From Pandoraea fibrosis (GTDB lineage: Bacteria > Pseudomonadota > Gammaproteobacteria > Burkholderiales > Burkholderiaceae), in NCBI RefSeq assembly GCF_000807775.2, contig NZ_CP047385.1:372001-436000 (forward strand): a DNA stretch of 64,000 nt. The letters are read 5' to 3'. Within the stretch, counting starts at the first letter, position 1; each line of letters begins with the position of its first letter. The position numbers and the translations under genes were made by a program. The notes beneath the pieces are model-generated. The model saw only the letters and a program-made list of their open reading frames with translations, had not been told where the DNA came from and made no database searches. Positions 54,595-63,056 of this stretch are shown in pieces.

Positions 54595-56787
54595 TCATGT
54601 GGGTGGGACAGCATCCGGCTTTGGCACCCCAAGACGTCTGCCGCTGGGCGAGGCGTCAGGGCGACTTAGCGGCTCGGGCCGCGAAAGGATGGCCCCCTCG
54701 CCGCCGAACAGGCTGCCAAGGCTGCCCGCGCTTCCCCGACTGCCGGTGCTGCCCAGGCTGGAAATGCTGCGCTGACGTGCCCCGAAAATGCGTGAACCGA
54801 ACGGCCGGGTGACCGACACGGTGTACGGTTGACCGCTTTGGAGTCCGATGTCCGCAAAAGCCTCGTCCAGTGTACGGATGACGTCGAGTTCGTTGCCCGC
54901 GCGCGAGAACTCGATAGCCTTGGTGGTGCTCCACGGGTCCAGCAAAATCGTTTGCCCCTTGTTCATGTACACAAACCCCCCGAACGTTACGCCGCTGATG
55001 CCGTCACGACGATCGACGACCGGCGGTTGCGGTGTCGCGAGATCGAGAAGCGTGATGAAGTCATGCGCTTCGGTATAGAGCACGAGAACGTGCGGCGAGC
55101 GTTGATGCGGCGTGACAGTGATGATACGGAGCCGGTCCTCCGATATGCCCCGTTGCAGCAATTGATGAAAGAGAATCTCCGCGTTCTCGTGACAGAACGC
55201 TTCGGCGTAGTGGTTCCAGTAGTAATGCCGCGACGTGATCTCTGCGGCCTGACGTTGTTGTGTCACCAGCGGCGCATAGCGATCGATGTGTTTCATCGCT
55301 TTGCGCAACGCGGCGCGATGCGCCACGATCGAGTTGTCGCCGGAACCTCGTGTGTCACGGCGGTTGGTTCGCAGCAAGTGCATGTCTGCCAGTTCTCCCA
55401 TACCGTGCAGAATCGCCATCTGCGCTCTCTCGTCATGCAGGTGACGGATGGCGGCTTCGATTTCCGAGTAGGTGCCGGCAATGCTGTCCGTCGATGGCTC
55501 TTTGCTGCCGCCGCAACCTCCCCCACACAAGCGCAACGGCGCGTGGGCCTGCCACTGCCCGGTCACGGAGTCGAAGGTGACGGGGACCTGGGCTTTATCG
55601 CGTCTTGGGGCGTGAATCAGCCAGTGGTCGTCGCTGCGACCGCGTGCGGCGCGGTAGTAGCCGGCGTCGCCGCCGATGTAGTGATTCCCGTTGATGAGTA
55701 ACAGACGTGGGCGCTTGCCCGGGGGTAAAGCTTCGCCACTGAGCACCTGTTCGTAACCGCGCAGGTGTTCCGTCTCGCCCTCGATATACAGCGATGTGGC
55801 GGGCGCGGGATTTTTGGCCCGAACCGCATCGGGCGCAAGGAAGAAGTGCTCGGCCTCGATGGCCTCTCCATCTGGCGACGGTTTTCTTCGGGCCGCCATT
55901 TGCGCACGAGGTACCGGATGAAGCGGGCGATCCGAGGGGATGCCGGGGGCATGCGGCGCTTCGCCCCGCGCCGGGCGCGATGCGAGACGTCTCGCATGAG
56001 GTGCCGCATGAGGTGCCACGTGAGGATTCAGGCCGCGAGGGTCGGCGGATTGCACCAGACCCGCGAGTGTTTCGCCTTCCGGTGCTTTGCCCTCGAGGCT
56101 GTCTGCCAGCACGCCGGCCAACTCGCCGGGCAGTCGCAACAGTTGTACGTCGGGGAGGAAACCTGTCGCGAAGTCGATGACTTCGGCGCCCGCACGTATG
56201 CGCTCACGGGTCTGCTGCGTCATCTCATGCCCGCCAAGGACCTCATAGGCATCGCCCACGGATTCTCCCAGGTGACGAAACGGCTCGCGTGCCGCACTGA
56301 CTGCGCGCAGCGCCTCGGGAAACGTGTAGTCCGATCTGATGACGGTGTGCTCCACAGGACGCACCGCAATGGCGGGGTCATGCAACGGTGCCGGGCTGGA
56401 CGAAGGATTTGACAGGAGCTCAGCGGGACGGCCCCCGGGGTAGGGCAAGGCGTCAAGCGCGCCATCGGCGGTGTGCTGCCCCGGGCGGGCGGCGACAGTC
56501 GGCGTCGCGAGTTGAGAGATCAGCATGACCGCGAGCGCGGCGGACCAGACGGGTACGCGCTCCGGCGTTTCGGCATTAACAGCACGCGAGGTCATCGCGC
56601 GCAGCCCCACCGACGTAGGCGTACCTCGTGCCCCGAGAAACGACTGCGCGAAAGGCGCGTGCGACGCGGAAGACCGAGCGCGAAACGCGTGGAGACGCTC
56701 ATGCGTCAGGCGCGTGCGATGTGCCGTGGGGGGAAGATCGTAACGAGGTGTCGTTCGGACAGCGCGTTGATTGGAAACCGATGACAT
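54595..56787 (-). CDS. Array member 4: exported protein with Cys-His-Asp C-terminal domain
   Basis: 730 residues. The ATG at 56787 follows GGAGAGGAG and gives MSSVSNQRAVRTTPRYDLP, matching the start of member 5; the frame open further upstream overlaps member 5 and is rejected. Candidate triad Cys532, His566, Asp617, here with FCHENAE where members 1-3 have FCQENAE. Hydrophobic segment VWSAALAVMLISQLATPTVA. The most similar member by eye is number 5, including the 5' flank, so these two are the youngest duplicates. Confidence 0.8.
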   Translation of the reverse strand: MSSVSNQRAVRTTPRYDLPPTAHRTRLTHERLHAFRARSSASHAPFAQSFLGARGTPTSVGLRAMTSRAVNAETPERVPVWSAALAVMLISQLATPTVAARPGQHTADGALDALPYPGGRPAELLSNPSSSPAPLHDPAIAVRPVEHTVIRSDYTFPEALRAVSAAREPFRHLGESVGDAYEVLGGHEMTQQTRERIRAGAEVIDFATGFLPDVQLLRLPGELAGVLADSLEGKAPEGETLAGLVQSADPRGLNPHVAPHAAPHARRLASRPARGEAPHAPGIPSDRPLHPVPRAQMAARRKPSPDGEAIEAEHFFLAPDAVRAKNPAPATSLYIEGETEHLRGYEQVLSGEALPPGKRPRLLLINGNHYIGGDAGYYRAARGRSDDHWLIHAPRRDKAQVPVTFDSVTGQWQAHAPLRLCGGGCGGSKEPSTDSIAGTYSEIEAAIRHLHDERAQMAILHGMGELADMHLLRTNRRDTRGSGDNSIVAHRAALRKAMKHIDRYAPLVTQQRQAAEITSRHYYWNHYAEAFCHENAEILFHQLLQRGISEDRLRIITVTPHQRSPHVLVLYTEAHDFITLLDLATPQPPVVDRRDGISGVTFGGFVYMNKGQTILLDPWSTTKAIEFSRAGNELDVIRTLDEAFADIGLQSGQPYTVSVTRPFGSRIFGARQRSISSLGSTGSRGSAGSLGSLFGGEGAILSRPEPLSRPDASPSGRRLGVPKPDAVPPT

Positions 56788-56886
56788 GGCCACTCCTCTC
56801 CAGAAAGGGCTGCCGTCTTGCGCATCGCGAGCGACGCGGGCGTTACCGGCAGTCTGGGGAGGACGATGACATATTGCATTCGTCAG

Positions 56887-56920
56887 GCTTGCGCTTCGGC
56901 GGACCGAGTTATCGATTCCG
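56887..56920 (-). promoter_or_regulatory. Conserved upstream element, array member 4
   Basis: GCTTGCGCTTCGG then GTTATCGATTCCG on the plus strand, 100-133 bp before the member 4 start. The core ATCGAT is palindromic. Confidence 0.55.
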
Positions 56921-56953
56921 TCGTCGCACGACGACGACGGAATTCGCACGATA

Positions 56954-59233
56954 TCAGGTGGAGGGGACGGTATCACCGTTCGACGCCGAAGTGCCGCGTG
57001 ACTCGGACTCGGGGCGGCTTAACGCCTCGGGATCCGAGGGCGGCGATTCTACGCCGTCGAACACTTTTCCGAGCCTTGCCGGGCTGCCGGAAGTGCTAAG
57101 GCTGGAGATGCTGTGCTGACGGTTTCCGAAGATGCGAGTGCCGAACGGCCGGGTAACCGATACGGTGAAGGGCTGTCCGCTTTGGTGCCCGACATCGGCA
57201 AGGGCGTTGTCCAGCATTCGCATGACATCGCGTTCGTCGCGCGCACGGGAGAATTCAAAGGCTTTGATACGACTCCATGGATCGAGCAGAAGCGTCGTTT
57301 TTTTGTTCATGTAGATGAAGCCACTGAACGTCACGCCGCTGATGCCGTCGCGATGATTGACGATGGGGGGCTGGGGCGTCGCGAGATCGAGCAATGTCGT
57401 GAGATCGTGCGTCTCGGTATAGAGGACGAGCACGTGCGGTGAGCGGCGCTGTGGAGTGATGGTAATGATGCGAATCCGGTCTTCCGGTACGCCGCCCTGC
57501 AACAATTGATGGAAGAGGATTTCCGCGTTCTCGTGACAAAAGGCCTCTGCGTAGTGGTTTCGGTCGTAATGCCTGTACGTGATTTCCGCGGCTTGCCGTT
57601 GCTGTGTCACCAGTGGCGCATAGCGATCGATATGTGCCATCGCTTTGCGCAACGCCGCCCGGTGGGCCATGATCGAGTTGTCGCCGGTACCTCTCGTGTC
57701 GGGGCGATTCGTGCGCAACAGATGCATATGGGCCAACGTCTCCATGCCGCGCAAAATCGCCAACTGCATTTTCTCGTCGTAAAGGTGGCCGACCGCCGCT
57801 TTGATTTCCACGTATCGCTCGTCGATGCTATCTGACGGCAGTCCGTTGCTCAGAATCTCCTCGTGGAGGCGGCCGACCGGCGCTTCGATTTCCGCATGTC
57901 GCTCGTCGATACTATCCGTCGGCAACGCTTTGCTCTGGCTGCAACCGCCTCCGCATAAGCGCAAGGGGGCGTGCGCCTGCCACTGCCCGCTTGCCGCATC
58001 GAATGTCACGGGAACCTGTGCCTTGTCGCGCCTCGGTGCGTCGATCAGCCAATGGTCGTCGCTGCCCCCGCGTGTCGCGCGGTAGTAGCCGGCTTCGCCA
58101 CCGATGTAGCGCTCGCCATTCATCACCAGCAGACGCGGTCGCTCGCCGTCGGGCAATGGGTCCGCAGGGAACTCTTGCTCGTAACCGGACAAGTGTTCGG
58201 CCTCGCCTGCGATATACAGCGGCGCTGCGAACGCGGGGTGGTCGTCATGTGTCGACTCGGGAGCAAGGTCAACGGGGTCGGCGGCAATATGCTCTGCTCC
58301 ATTGGTCGCCTCTCTGGCAGTGTCAGCTTTATGTTCGCTGGGCGGATGTCGTCGAGCCGCCATTCTTGCGCGAGGCACCGGATGAAATCTCCGGCTTAGG
58401 GAGACGATCGGCTCGATGGGCAATTCGTCTCCCATCGAGGGCGGCACTTTGGGGCGCGCGTGTGACGCCATGGATAAGCCGAAGGTGCGTGGGTCTGCGC
58501 CTTGCACCAGTCCGGACAGCACGTCACCGGTCGGCAACTTGCCATCGAGGCTGTCCACGACCACGCCGGCGAGTTCGCCGGGCAGTCTCACGAGTTGAAC
58601 TTCGGGGATGAACCCCGTTGCGATATCGACGAGTTCGCCGCTTATCGTCATGCCTTGACGCAGCCCCGGTGCCACGTCGTGTCCGCCAAGGATCTCGATG
58701 GCGTCGCCGACCGATTCGCCCAGACGGCGAAAGGGCTCGCGCGCCGAACTGACCGAGCGCAGTACATCGGGAAACGTGTAGTCGGACTTGAATGCCGGGT
58801 GCTCCATGCGCTGCACAAGAATGGTGGCGCCGCTGTCGGTCGCATGATTCGACGCAGGGTGGGGGAGATGGCCCTCGACCGGTGGCTCGGTATCGCGCGG
58901 TGGGCTGGCGACAGAGCGATCCGGGAGCGCTGCGGTGGCAGGCGTCGCAAGATGGGAGATCAACATCACGGCAAGGGCCGCACGCCAGATGGCGGTGGGT
59001 TCTCGCGAGGCATTGTCGCCACTGCGAGCGGTCATTTCACGCAGGCCTACGGATGCCCGTGTGCATCGTGCCTCGACAAACGTGGCGACAAAATATTCGC
59101 GCGTCGACGGTGAACGGCGGCAACGTGCTGACTCGAGACGCCCCGATGTCGACTGACGAGGACGACGCGCCGCAGTCGGAAGGTCGTACTGCGGCGTCGG
59201 TCGGATAGCGCGTTGATGAGAAATCGATGACAT
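56954..59233 (-). CDS. Array member 5: exported protein with Cys-His-Asp C-terminal domain and internal duplication
   Basis: 759 residues, first gene of the array in transcription order; start behind GGAGAGGAG. Hydrophobic segment AIWRAALAVMLISHLATPATA at about 82-102. The module YIGGEAGYYRATRGGSDDHW...VPVTFD...LRLCGGGC recalls repeat modules of Pseudomonas-type DUF6543/dermonecrotic-like toxins, a resemblance only. Between that module and the catalytic Cys566 there is a 28-residue tandem duplication (LPTDSIDERHAEIEAPVGRL / LPSDSIDERYVEIKAAVGHL). Other candidate catalytic residues are His600 and Asp651. The C-terminal tail is Ser/Arg/Glu-rich. Upstream lies a nitronate monooxygenase gene on the same strand, 195 bp away. 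Confidence 0.8.
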   Translation of the reverse strand: MSSISHQRAIRPTPQYDLPTAARRPRQSTSGRLESARCRRSPSTREYFVATFVEARCTRASVGLREMTARSGDNASREPTAIWRAALAVMLISHLATPATAALPDRSVASPPRDTEPPVEGHLPHPASNHATDSGATILVQRMEHPAFKSDYTFPDVLRSVSSAREPFRRLGESVGDAIEILGGHDVAPGLRQGMTISGELVDIATGFIPEVQLVRLPGELAGVVVDSLDGKLPTGDVLSGLVQGADPRTFGLSMASHARPKVPPSMGDELPIEPIVSLSRRFHPVPRARMAARRHPPSEHKADTAREATNGAEHIAADPVDLAPESTHDDHPAFAAPLYIAGEAEHLSGYEQEFPADPLPDGERPRLLVMNGERYIGGEAGYYRATRGGSDDHWLIDAPRRDKAQVPVTFDAASGQWQAHAPLRLCGGGCSQSKALPTDSIDERHAEIEAPVGRLHEEILSNGLPSDSIDERYVEIKAAVGHLYDEKMQLAILRGMETLAHMHLLRTNRPDTRGTGDNSIMAHRAALRKAMAHIDRYAPLVTQQRQAAEITYRHYDRNHYAEAFCHENAEILFHQLLQGGVPEDRIRIITITPQRRSPHVLVLYTETHDLTTLLDLATPQPPIVNHRDGISGVTFSGFIYMNKKTTLLLDPWSRIKAFEFSRARDERDVMRMLDNALADVGHQSGQPFTVSVTRPFGTRIFGNRQHSISSLSTSGSPARLGKVFDGVESPPSDPEALSRPESESRGTSASNGDTVPST
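57758..57925 (-). repeat. 84-bp in-frame tandem duplication inside array member 5
   Basis: Two 28-codon units (57842-57925 and 57758-57841). The block GTCGATGCTATCTGACGGCA at 57821 recurs as GTCGATACTATCCGTCGGCA at 57905, exactly 84 bp away. The other four members have one copy. Confidence 0.85.
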
Positions 59234-59334
59234 GGCAACTCCTCTCCTGAAAGGGCTGCCGTAGTGCGCGTCGTGAGCGACGTGTACGCTACCGGCAGTC
59301 CGGGAGTGACGATGGCATATCGGGCAGCCGCCGG

Positions 59335-59369
59335 GCTTGCGCTTCGGTGGGACGCCTTATCGATTTCGG
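59335..59369 (-). promoter_or_regulatory. Conserved upstream element, array member 5
   Basis: GCTTGCGCTTCGG then CTTATCGATTTCG on the plus strand, 102-136 bp before the member 5 start. It would drive the whole array if it is the main promoter region. Confidence 0.55.
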
Positions 59370-59428
59370 GGTGCCGGGGCGTGGGTCAGGCGCCCGCGGC
59401 CATTCGTTTGGGGCAGCCGATGGGGCGC

Positions 59429-60376
59429 TCAGCCGGCGAGGCGCCGGCGGGTGTCGTCGTACTCCTGCTTCAGACGCGCGATGATCTCGGCCGCCGGGCG
59501 AACGTCGTCCATCAGCCCCACGCCCTGACCGGCGCCCCAGATGTCCTTCCACGCCTTTGCCTTGGCGAAATTCATGGCGGTCTTGTCCGCGGTGGGCAGG
59601 TCGTCCGGATCGAGGCCGGCGTTCAGAATGCTCTGGCGGATGTAGTTGCCAGACACACCGGTAAACAGGTTCGTATAGATGATGTCGTTGGCACTCGCGT
59701 CGACGATGGCCTGCTTGTAGGTGTCGCTCGCATTCGCTTCCGTCGAGGCGATGAAGCGCGTGCCGATGTAGGCCAGATCGGCACCCATCGCCTGAGCGGC
59801 GAGGATCGAGCCACCGTTGGCGATCGATCCCGAGAGCACGAGGGGGCCGTCGAAAATCTTGCGCACTTCGCCGACCAGCGCGAATGGCGAGAGCGTGCCC
59901 GCATGTCCGCCTGCGCCGGCGGCAACGAGGATCAGTCCGTCCACGCCGGCCTCGAGCGCCTTGTTCGCGTGACGCAGATTGATCACGTCATGCAGCACGA
60001 TGCCGCCGTAGCTGTGCACCGCGTCGAGCACTTCCTTGGGCGGCGCGCGCAGGCTGGTGATGAAGATCGGCACGCGATGCTCCACACACACGCGCACGTC
60101 ATGCTCGAGCCGCTGATTCGACTGATGCACGATCTGGTTGACGGCAAGCGGGCCGACAACCGCCTCCGGATTCGCTGCCTTGTACGACGCGAGTTCCTCG
60201 GTGATGCGGGAGAGCCAGTCTTCGAGAATCTGCGGCTCGCGCGCGTTGAGCGCCGGGAACGAGCCGACGATACCGGCCTTGCACTGCGCAAGTACCAGTT
60301 CCGGATAGCTCACGATGAACATCGGCGAGGCCACAACGGGCAGCGCCAGGTTTTGCAGAATCTTGGGAAGTGCCAT
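59429..60376 (-). CDS. Nitronate monooxygenase (2-nitropropane dioxygenase family)
   Basis: 315 residues. FMN-dependent TIM barrel that oxidises nitronates such as propionate 3-nitronate. LPVVASPMFIVSYPELVLAQCKAGIVGSFPAL opens the barrel; DGLILVAAGAGGHAGTLSPFALV holds the conserved catalytic His and phosphate loop, and GPLVLSGSIANGGSILAAQAMGADLAYIGTRF closes the FMN site. The start follows AAGGAGA. Single gene; a TetR-like palindrome adjoins its -10 box. Confidence 0.94.
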   Translation of the reverse strand: MALPKILQNLALPVVASPMFIVSYPELVLAQCKAGIVGSFPALNAREPQILEDWLSRITEELASYKAANPEAVVGPLAVNQIVHQSNQRLEHDVRVCVEHRVPIFITSLRAPPKEVLDAVHSYGGIVLHDVINLRHANKALEAGVDGLILVAAGAGGHAGTLSPFALVGEVRKIFDGPLVLSGSIANGGSILAAQAMGADLAYIGTRFIASTEANASDTYKQAIVDASANDIIYTNLFTGVSGNYIRQSILNAGLDPDDLPTADKTAMNFAKAKAWKDIWGAGQGVGLMDDVRPAAEIIARLKQEYDDTRRRLAG

Positions 60377-60451
60377 GAAGTCTCCTTGAGCAGGACGTTC
60401 GACGGTCGGCGAGCATTGCGTCGGCGCGCAATTTGCGGAGATCCAGTTTCG

Positions 60452-60471
60452 CGAACGATCGTTCGATTATA
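60452..60471 (-). promoter_or_regulatory. Promoter -10 box and TetR-like operator of nitronate monooxygenase
   Basis: On the minus strand a perfect TATAAT (60466-60471) is followed at once by the 14-bp palindrome CGAACGATCGTTCG (60452-60465), 76-89 bp before the start codon. A repressor bound there would block transcription start. No good -35 hexamer is seen. The gap 60377-60796 holds no gene. Confidence 0.6.
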
Positions 60472-60740
60472 GGGGGATTCGCCCGTGGCCCGGTGAGCGG
60501 GCACTCGAAGAAATCTTCGGTTCCGACGGGACGCATCGGGCCGCCGATATTGCTTTGTCCGCGTTGTCGTCCCACGCCACGGTCCCGCTTTTGCCTCGTA
60601 TCAGGGAAAGTCCCCTTGGGGCGAAGCGGGTGTGGCGCCTAGGATGAAATCGCGTGCCAGGCGGCCTCAGCATCACGATGTCGCAGGACGGGCGCAGCGT
60701 TAGCGACCGCAGCGTTCGTCCGGCACGTCACGTCCTCAAA

Positions 60741-60778
60741 CGCCGCTTGCCCTTGCTGGCAAGTGGCGTTGTTTTTTT
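60741..60778 (+). terminator. Terminator-like hairpin on the plus strand
   Basis: CGCCgCTTGCC/GGCAAGtGGCG with a 6-nt loop, followed by TTGTTTTTTT on the plus strand. No plus-strand gene precedes it. On the minus strand it stands 28 bp after the hydrolase stop but with only a short TTT. Confidence 0.6.
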
Positions 60779-60796
60779 GGGGCTGGGCCAAGTCGC

Positions 60797-61720
60797 TCAT
60801 ACGGCGTACAGCATATCCGTCTCGCGGTCATGGCGCAGCGCGCCGGCCTTCACCAATTCCGCAACGAGCGTGTCGAGCAGATCGGGCCAGCCCGACGGCG
60901 GCGCGAGCATCGCGGCGGCATTGCGCCACACATGTGCGGTGTCGAAGGTGGCCTTGAGCGCCGCAGCGGCCATCGCCGTCTCGGCCATCAGACGAAAGAC
61001 GATCAGCACCTTGAGCGCATTGCGTGCGTTGCGGGCGGGATCGCTTTGCAGGTAATCGAGGCGGGAGCGTGCAGCAACCAGCGCAGCGTCGATATCGTCG
61101 AACGGCTTGCCATGCCCGGGAATCACCAGCGAGACATCGAGTTGCGCGATGAGCTCGAGCACGGCGGCTTGCTCGGCGAAACCCGACTCGCCGCCAAGTT
61201 CCGGGAAGATTACGCCGAAGCCGCGTTCCCACAGGGCATCGCCCGAAATGAGGATGCCGTCGGTGGCGTCGTAGAGCATCAGCGCATGCGGGTCGTGCCC
61301 CGGTGCGCCGAGCACCAGCCACTCGTGCTCGCCGAGCGTCATGGCGTCGCCGGGCGAGAGCGTGTCGTCGAAGGTGAAGCGCGCGCATTGCTGCCCCGTC
61401 GCCTCGAACGACAGGCGTCGCTCGTCCCAGTGGCGGACCGGATCGGCTTCGGCGGCCGGCACCCATGTGCGGCATCCATAGCGGGTCTGGAGCGCGGCGT
61501 TGCCGCCGCAGTGATCGGAGTGCAGATGCGTATTGACGAGCCGAGCGAGCGGCTGTCCGTCGGGCAGCGCGTGCGCGACGAGCGCCAGCGTCTGTTCCGA
61601 GTGCGAGACGTAGCCGCTGTCGACCAGCGTGGGCGCGTCGCCAAGGAACAGCACATTGTTCGATGAGAGCCAGCCGCGCTCGAACACGCGCAGCCCGGAC
61701 GGGAGGGCAAGCGAGGTCAT
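60797..61720 (-). CDS. Metallo-beta-lactamase-fold hydrolase
   Basis: 307 residues. The metal motif LVNTHLHSDHCGGNAAL is HxHxDH; the further ligands are His in VLGAPGHDPHALML, Asp in GILISGDALWERG and His in VIPGHGKPFDD. Glyoxalase II-like or thioesterase-like activity is possible; substrate unknown. It is the last gene of the minus-strand operon that starts with HMG-CoA lyase. The start is the Met before TSLALPSGLRVF. Confidence 0.9.
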   Translation of the reverse strand: MTSLALPSGLRVFERGWLSSNNVLFLGDAPTLVDSGYVSHSEQTLALVAHALPDGQPLARLVNTHLHSDHCGGNAALQTRYGCRTWVPAAEADPVRHWDERRLSFEATGQQCARFTFDDTLSPGDAMTLGEHEWLVLGAPGHDPHALMLYDATDGILISGDALWERGFGVIFPELGGESGFAEQAAVLELIAQLDVSLVIPGHGKPFDDIDAALVAARSRLDYLQSDPARNARNALKVLIVFRLMAETAMAAAALKATFDTAHVWRNAAAMLAPPSGWPDLLDTLVAELVKAGALRHDRETDMLYAV

Positions 61721-61790
61721 GGGCGTGTCTCGTGAACGGCGATCCGGGGGATGTCGGGTGACACGGCGGGGGGCGGGAGGGCGCGGCGCA

Positions 61791-62246
61791 TCAGGCCGGT
61801 TTGGCGCATACGAGAATCTTTGCCGTGGCGGCAATCACCGTCTCGCCGCGCTGATTGACGGCCTCCCCGTCGAGCGACACGATGTCGCCCGCGAGTTTTT
61901 CTTTCCAGAGACTGTCGGTGACTGTCCAGCGCACGGTGATGTCGTCGCCCGCGTGCACCGCGCGGCGCAGCTTCATGTCGAATTCGAGGCCGAGGGGTTG
62001 CGCCGTCTTCGAGTAATGCGTGGCGAGCAGTGCAGCCAGATAGGACATCTGTTGCGTGCCGGACGAAATCAATCCGCCGAAACGCGGATCGGCCGCCGCG
62101 TAGTCGGCGTCGAGATGCAGCGGGTTGAAGTCATGCGCGAGCGTGGAGAACTCGCGGATCGAGTCGGGCGAGAAGTGATGGGTGGCGGAGAACGTTTCGC
62201 CAACTTCAACGATTTTTCCCATATGCGGTGACGAAAGGGGGTTCAT
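61791..62246 (-). CDS. MaoC-like hot-dog hydratase family protein
   Basis: 151 residues. IVEVGETFSATHHFSPDSIREFSTLAHDFNPLHLDADYAA is the MaoC/(R)-enoyl-CoA hydratase motif with Asp and His of the hydratase 2 signature; FGGLISSGTQQMSYLAALLAT follows. Start overlaps the DUF1289 stop (ATGA). Its neighbours suggest acyl-CoA metabolism, though the catalytic residues are only partly those of true enoyl-CoA hydratases. Confidence 0.87.
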   Translation of the reverse strand: MNPLSSPHMGKIVEVGETFSATHHFSPDSIREFSTLAHDFNPLHLDADYAAADPRFGGLISSGTQQMSYLAALLATHYSKTAQPLGLEFDMKLRRAVHAGDDITVRWTVTDSLWKEKLAGDIVSLDGEAVNQRGETVIAATAKILVCAKPA

Positions 62247-62512
62247 GTGTTGTTCGCGCCAGCATCGCCGGCCCCGCCGGCGCCGCCGGTGCCGCTCGCG
62301 ACGACACGACGATGCTGCACCGGCGGTTCCTCGTGCTCGACGCGCCGTGCGGGCAGCAACGACCAGATGCGGCGCTTGTCGTCGTCGTCCATGGTCGACC
62401 AGGCGGCGATTTCGCTGAGGGTGCGCCAGCAGCCCGAGCACCAGCCCGTCGCCGGGTTCATGCGACAGATGTTGGTGCAGGGCGACGGGACGGGGGAGGC
62501 GAGTGTGGTCAT
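62243..62512 (-). CDS. DUF1289 family small cysteine protein
   Basis: 89 residues. The DUF1289 core SPCTNICRMNPATGWCSGCWRTLSEIAAW has four conserved Cys in a probable metal site. A Gly/Ala-rich tail with VVASGTGGAGGAGDAG is not part of the domain. Function unknown. Coupled to the MaoC-like gene. Confidence 0.87.
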   Translation of the reverse strand: MTTLASPVPSPCTNICRMNPATGWCSGCWRTLSEIAAWSTMDDDDKRRIWSLLPARRVEHEEPPVQHRRVVASGTGGAGGAGDAGANNT

Positions 62513-62546
62513 GACAGCCAGTAGGCGGCGCAGGGCGGCGCGAAGT

Positions 62547-62984
62547 TCAGACGGCGAGGCCGAGCTTGGCGGCTTTCTCGCGCAGCTTGCCGTGGAAACG
62601 TTCCTGATCGACGATGACGCGCTCGTGGGTTCCGGCGCTCACTTTGTCCAGACCGTCCCAGGCTTCGACTTCGAAGCGAAGGGTGCGGCCTGTGACATCC
62701 ACGAGCTTGCCCCGAATGCGCAGCGTGTCGCCTGCCGGCGTGGCCGCCAGATGCGAGAACGAGACGAGGGTGCCGAGCGATTGCTCGCGCGGCCAGTCGA
62801 GATACGGGCGAATCGCCTGGAGGCAGGCGCATTCGAGAATGCCCGCGAGATAGCCGGTGGCGAGCACGGCCGGCATGTCGCGGCATAGTTCGACATCGTC
62901 GTACAGTTCGGGGACCACGGCCTTTTTCGGCACGCGATAAGTCCACTCGAATGTCAGGCCCGGCACAAGTTCGGGGCTCGGCAT
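62547..62984 (-). CDS. Hot-dog thioesterase-like protein (fluoroacetyl-CoA thioesterase type)
   Basis: 145 residues. The FlK-like pattern is visible: PELVPGLTFEWTYRVPKKAVVPELY, MPAVLATGYLAGILECACLQAI, and SLGTLVSFSHLAATPAGDTLRI ending with HERVIVDQERF. It should hydrolyse or bind short acyl-CoA. The start follows AAGGAGA. Fourth-last gene of the operon. Confidence 0.85.
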   Translation of the reverse strand: MPSPELVPGLTFEWTYRVPKKAVVPELYDDVELCRDMPAVLATGYLAGILECACLQAIRPYLDWPREQSLGTLVSFSHLAATPAGDTLRIRGKLVDVTGRTLRFEVEAWDGLDKVSAGTHERVIVDQERFHGKLREKAAKLGLAV

Positions 62985-63056
62985 CGCACGTCTCCTTGAT
63001 GTTGTTCCTGGGTGCGACGCTCGACCTGAGCGTCGCAGATCCGCCCGCGCGAGCGC

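Noticed and set aside
47575..59233. RHS, CDI or autotransporter locus
   Set aside because: No YD repeats, haemagglutinin repeats, beta-barrel domain or partner transporter; the proteins are too short and lack these signatures.
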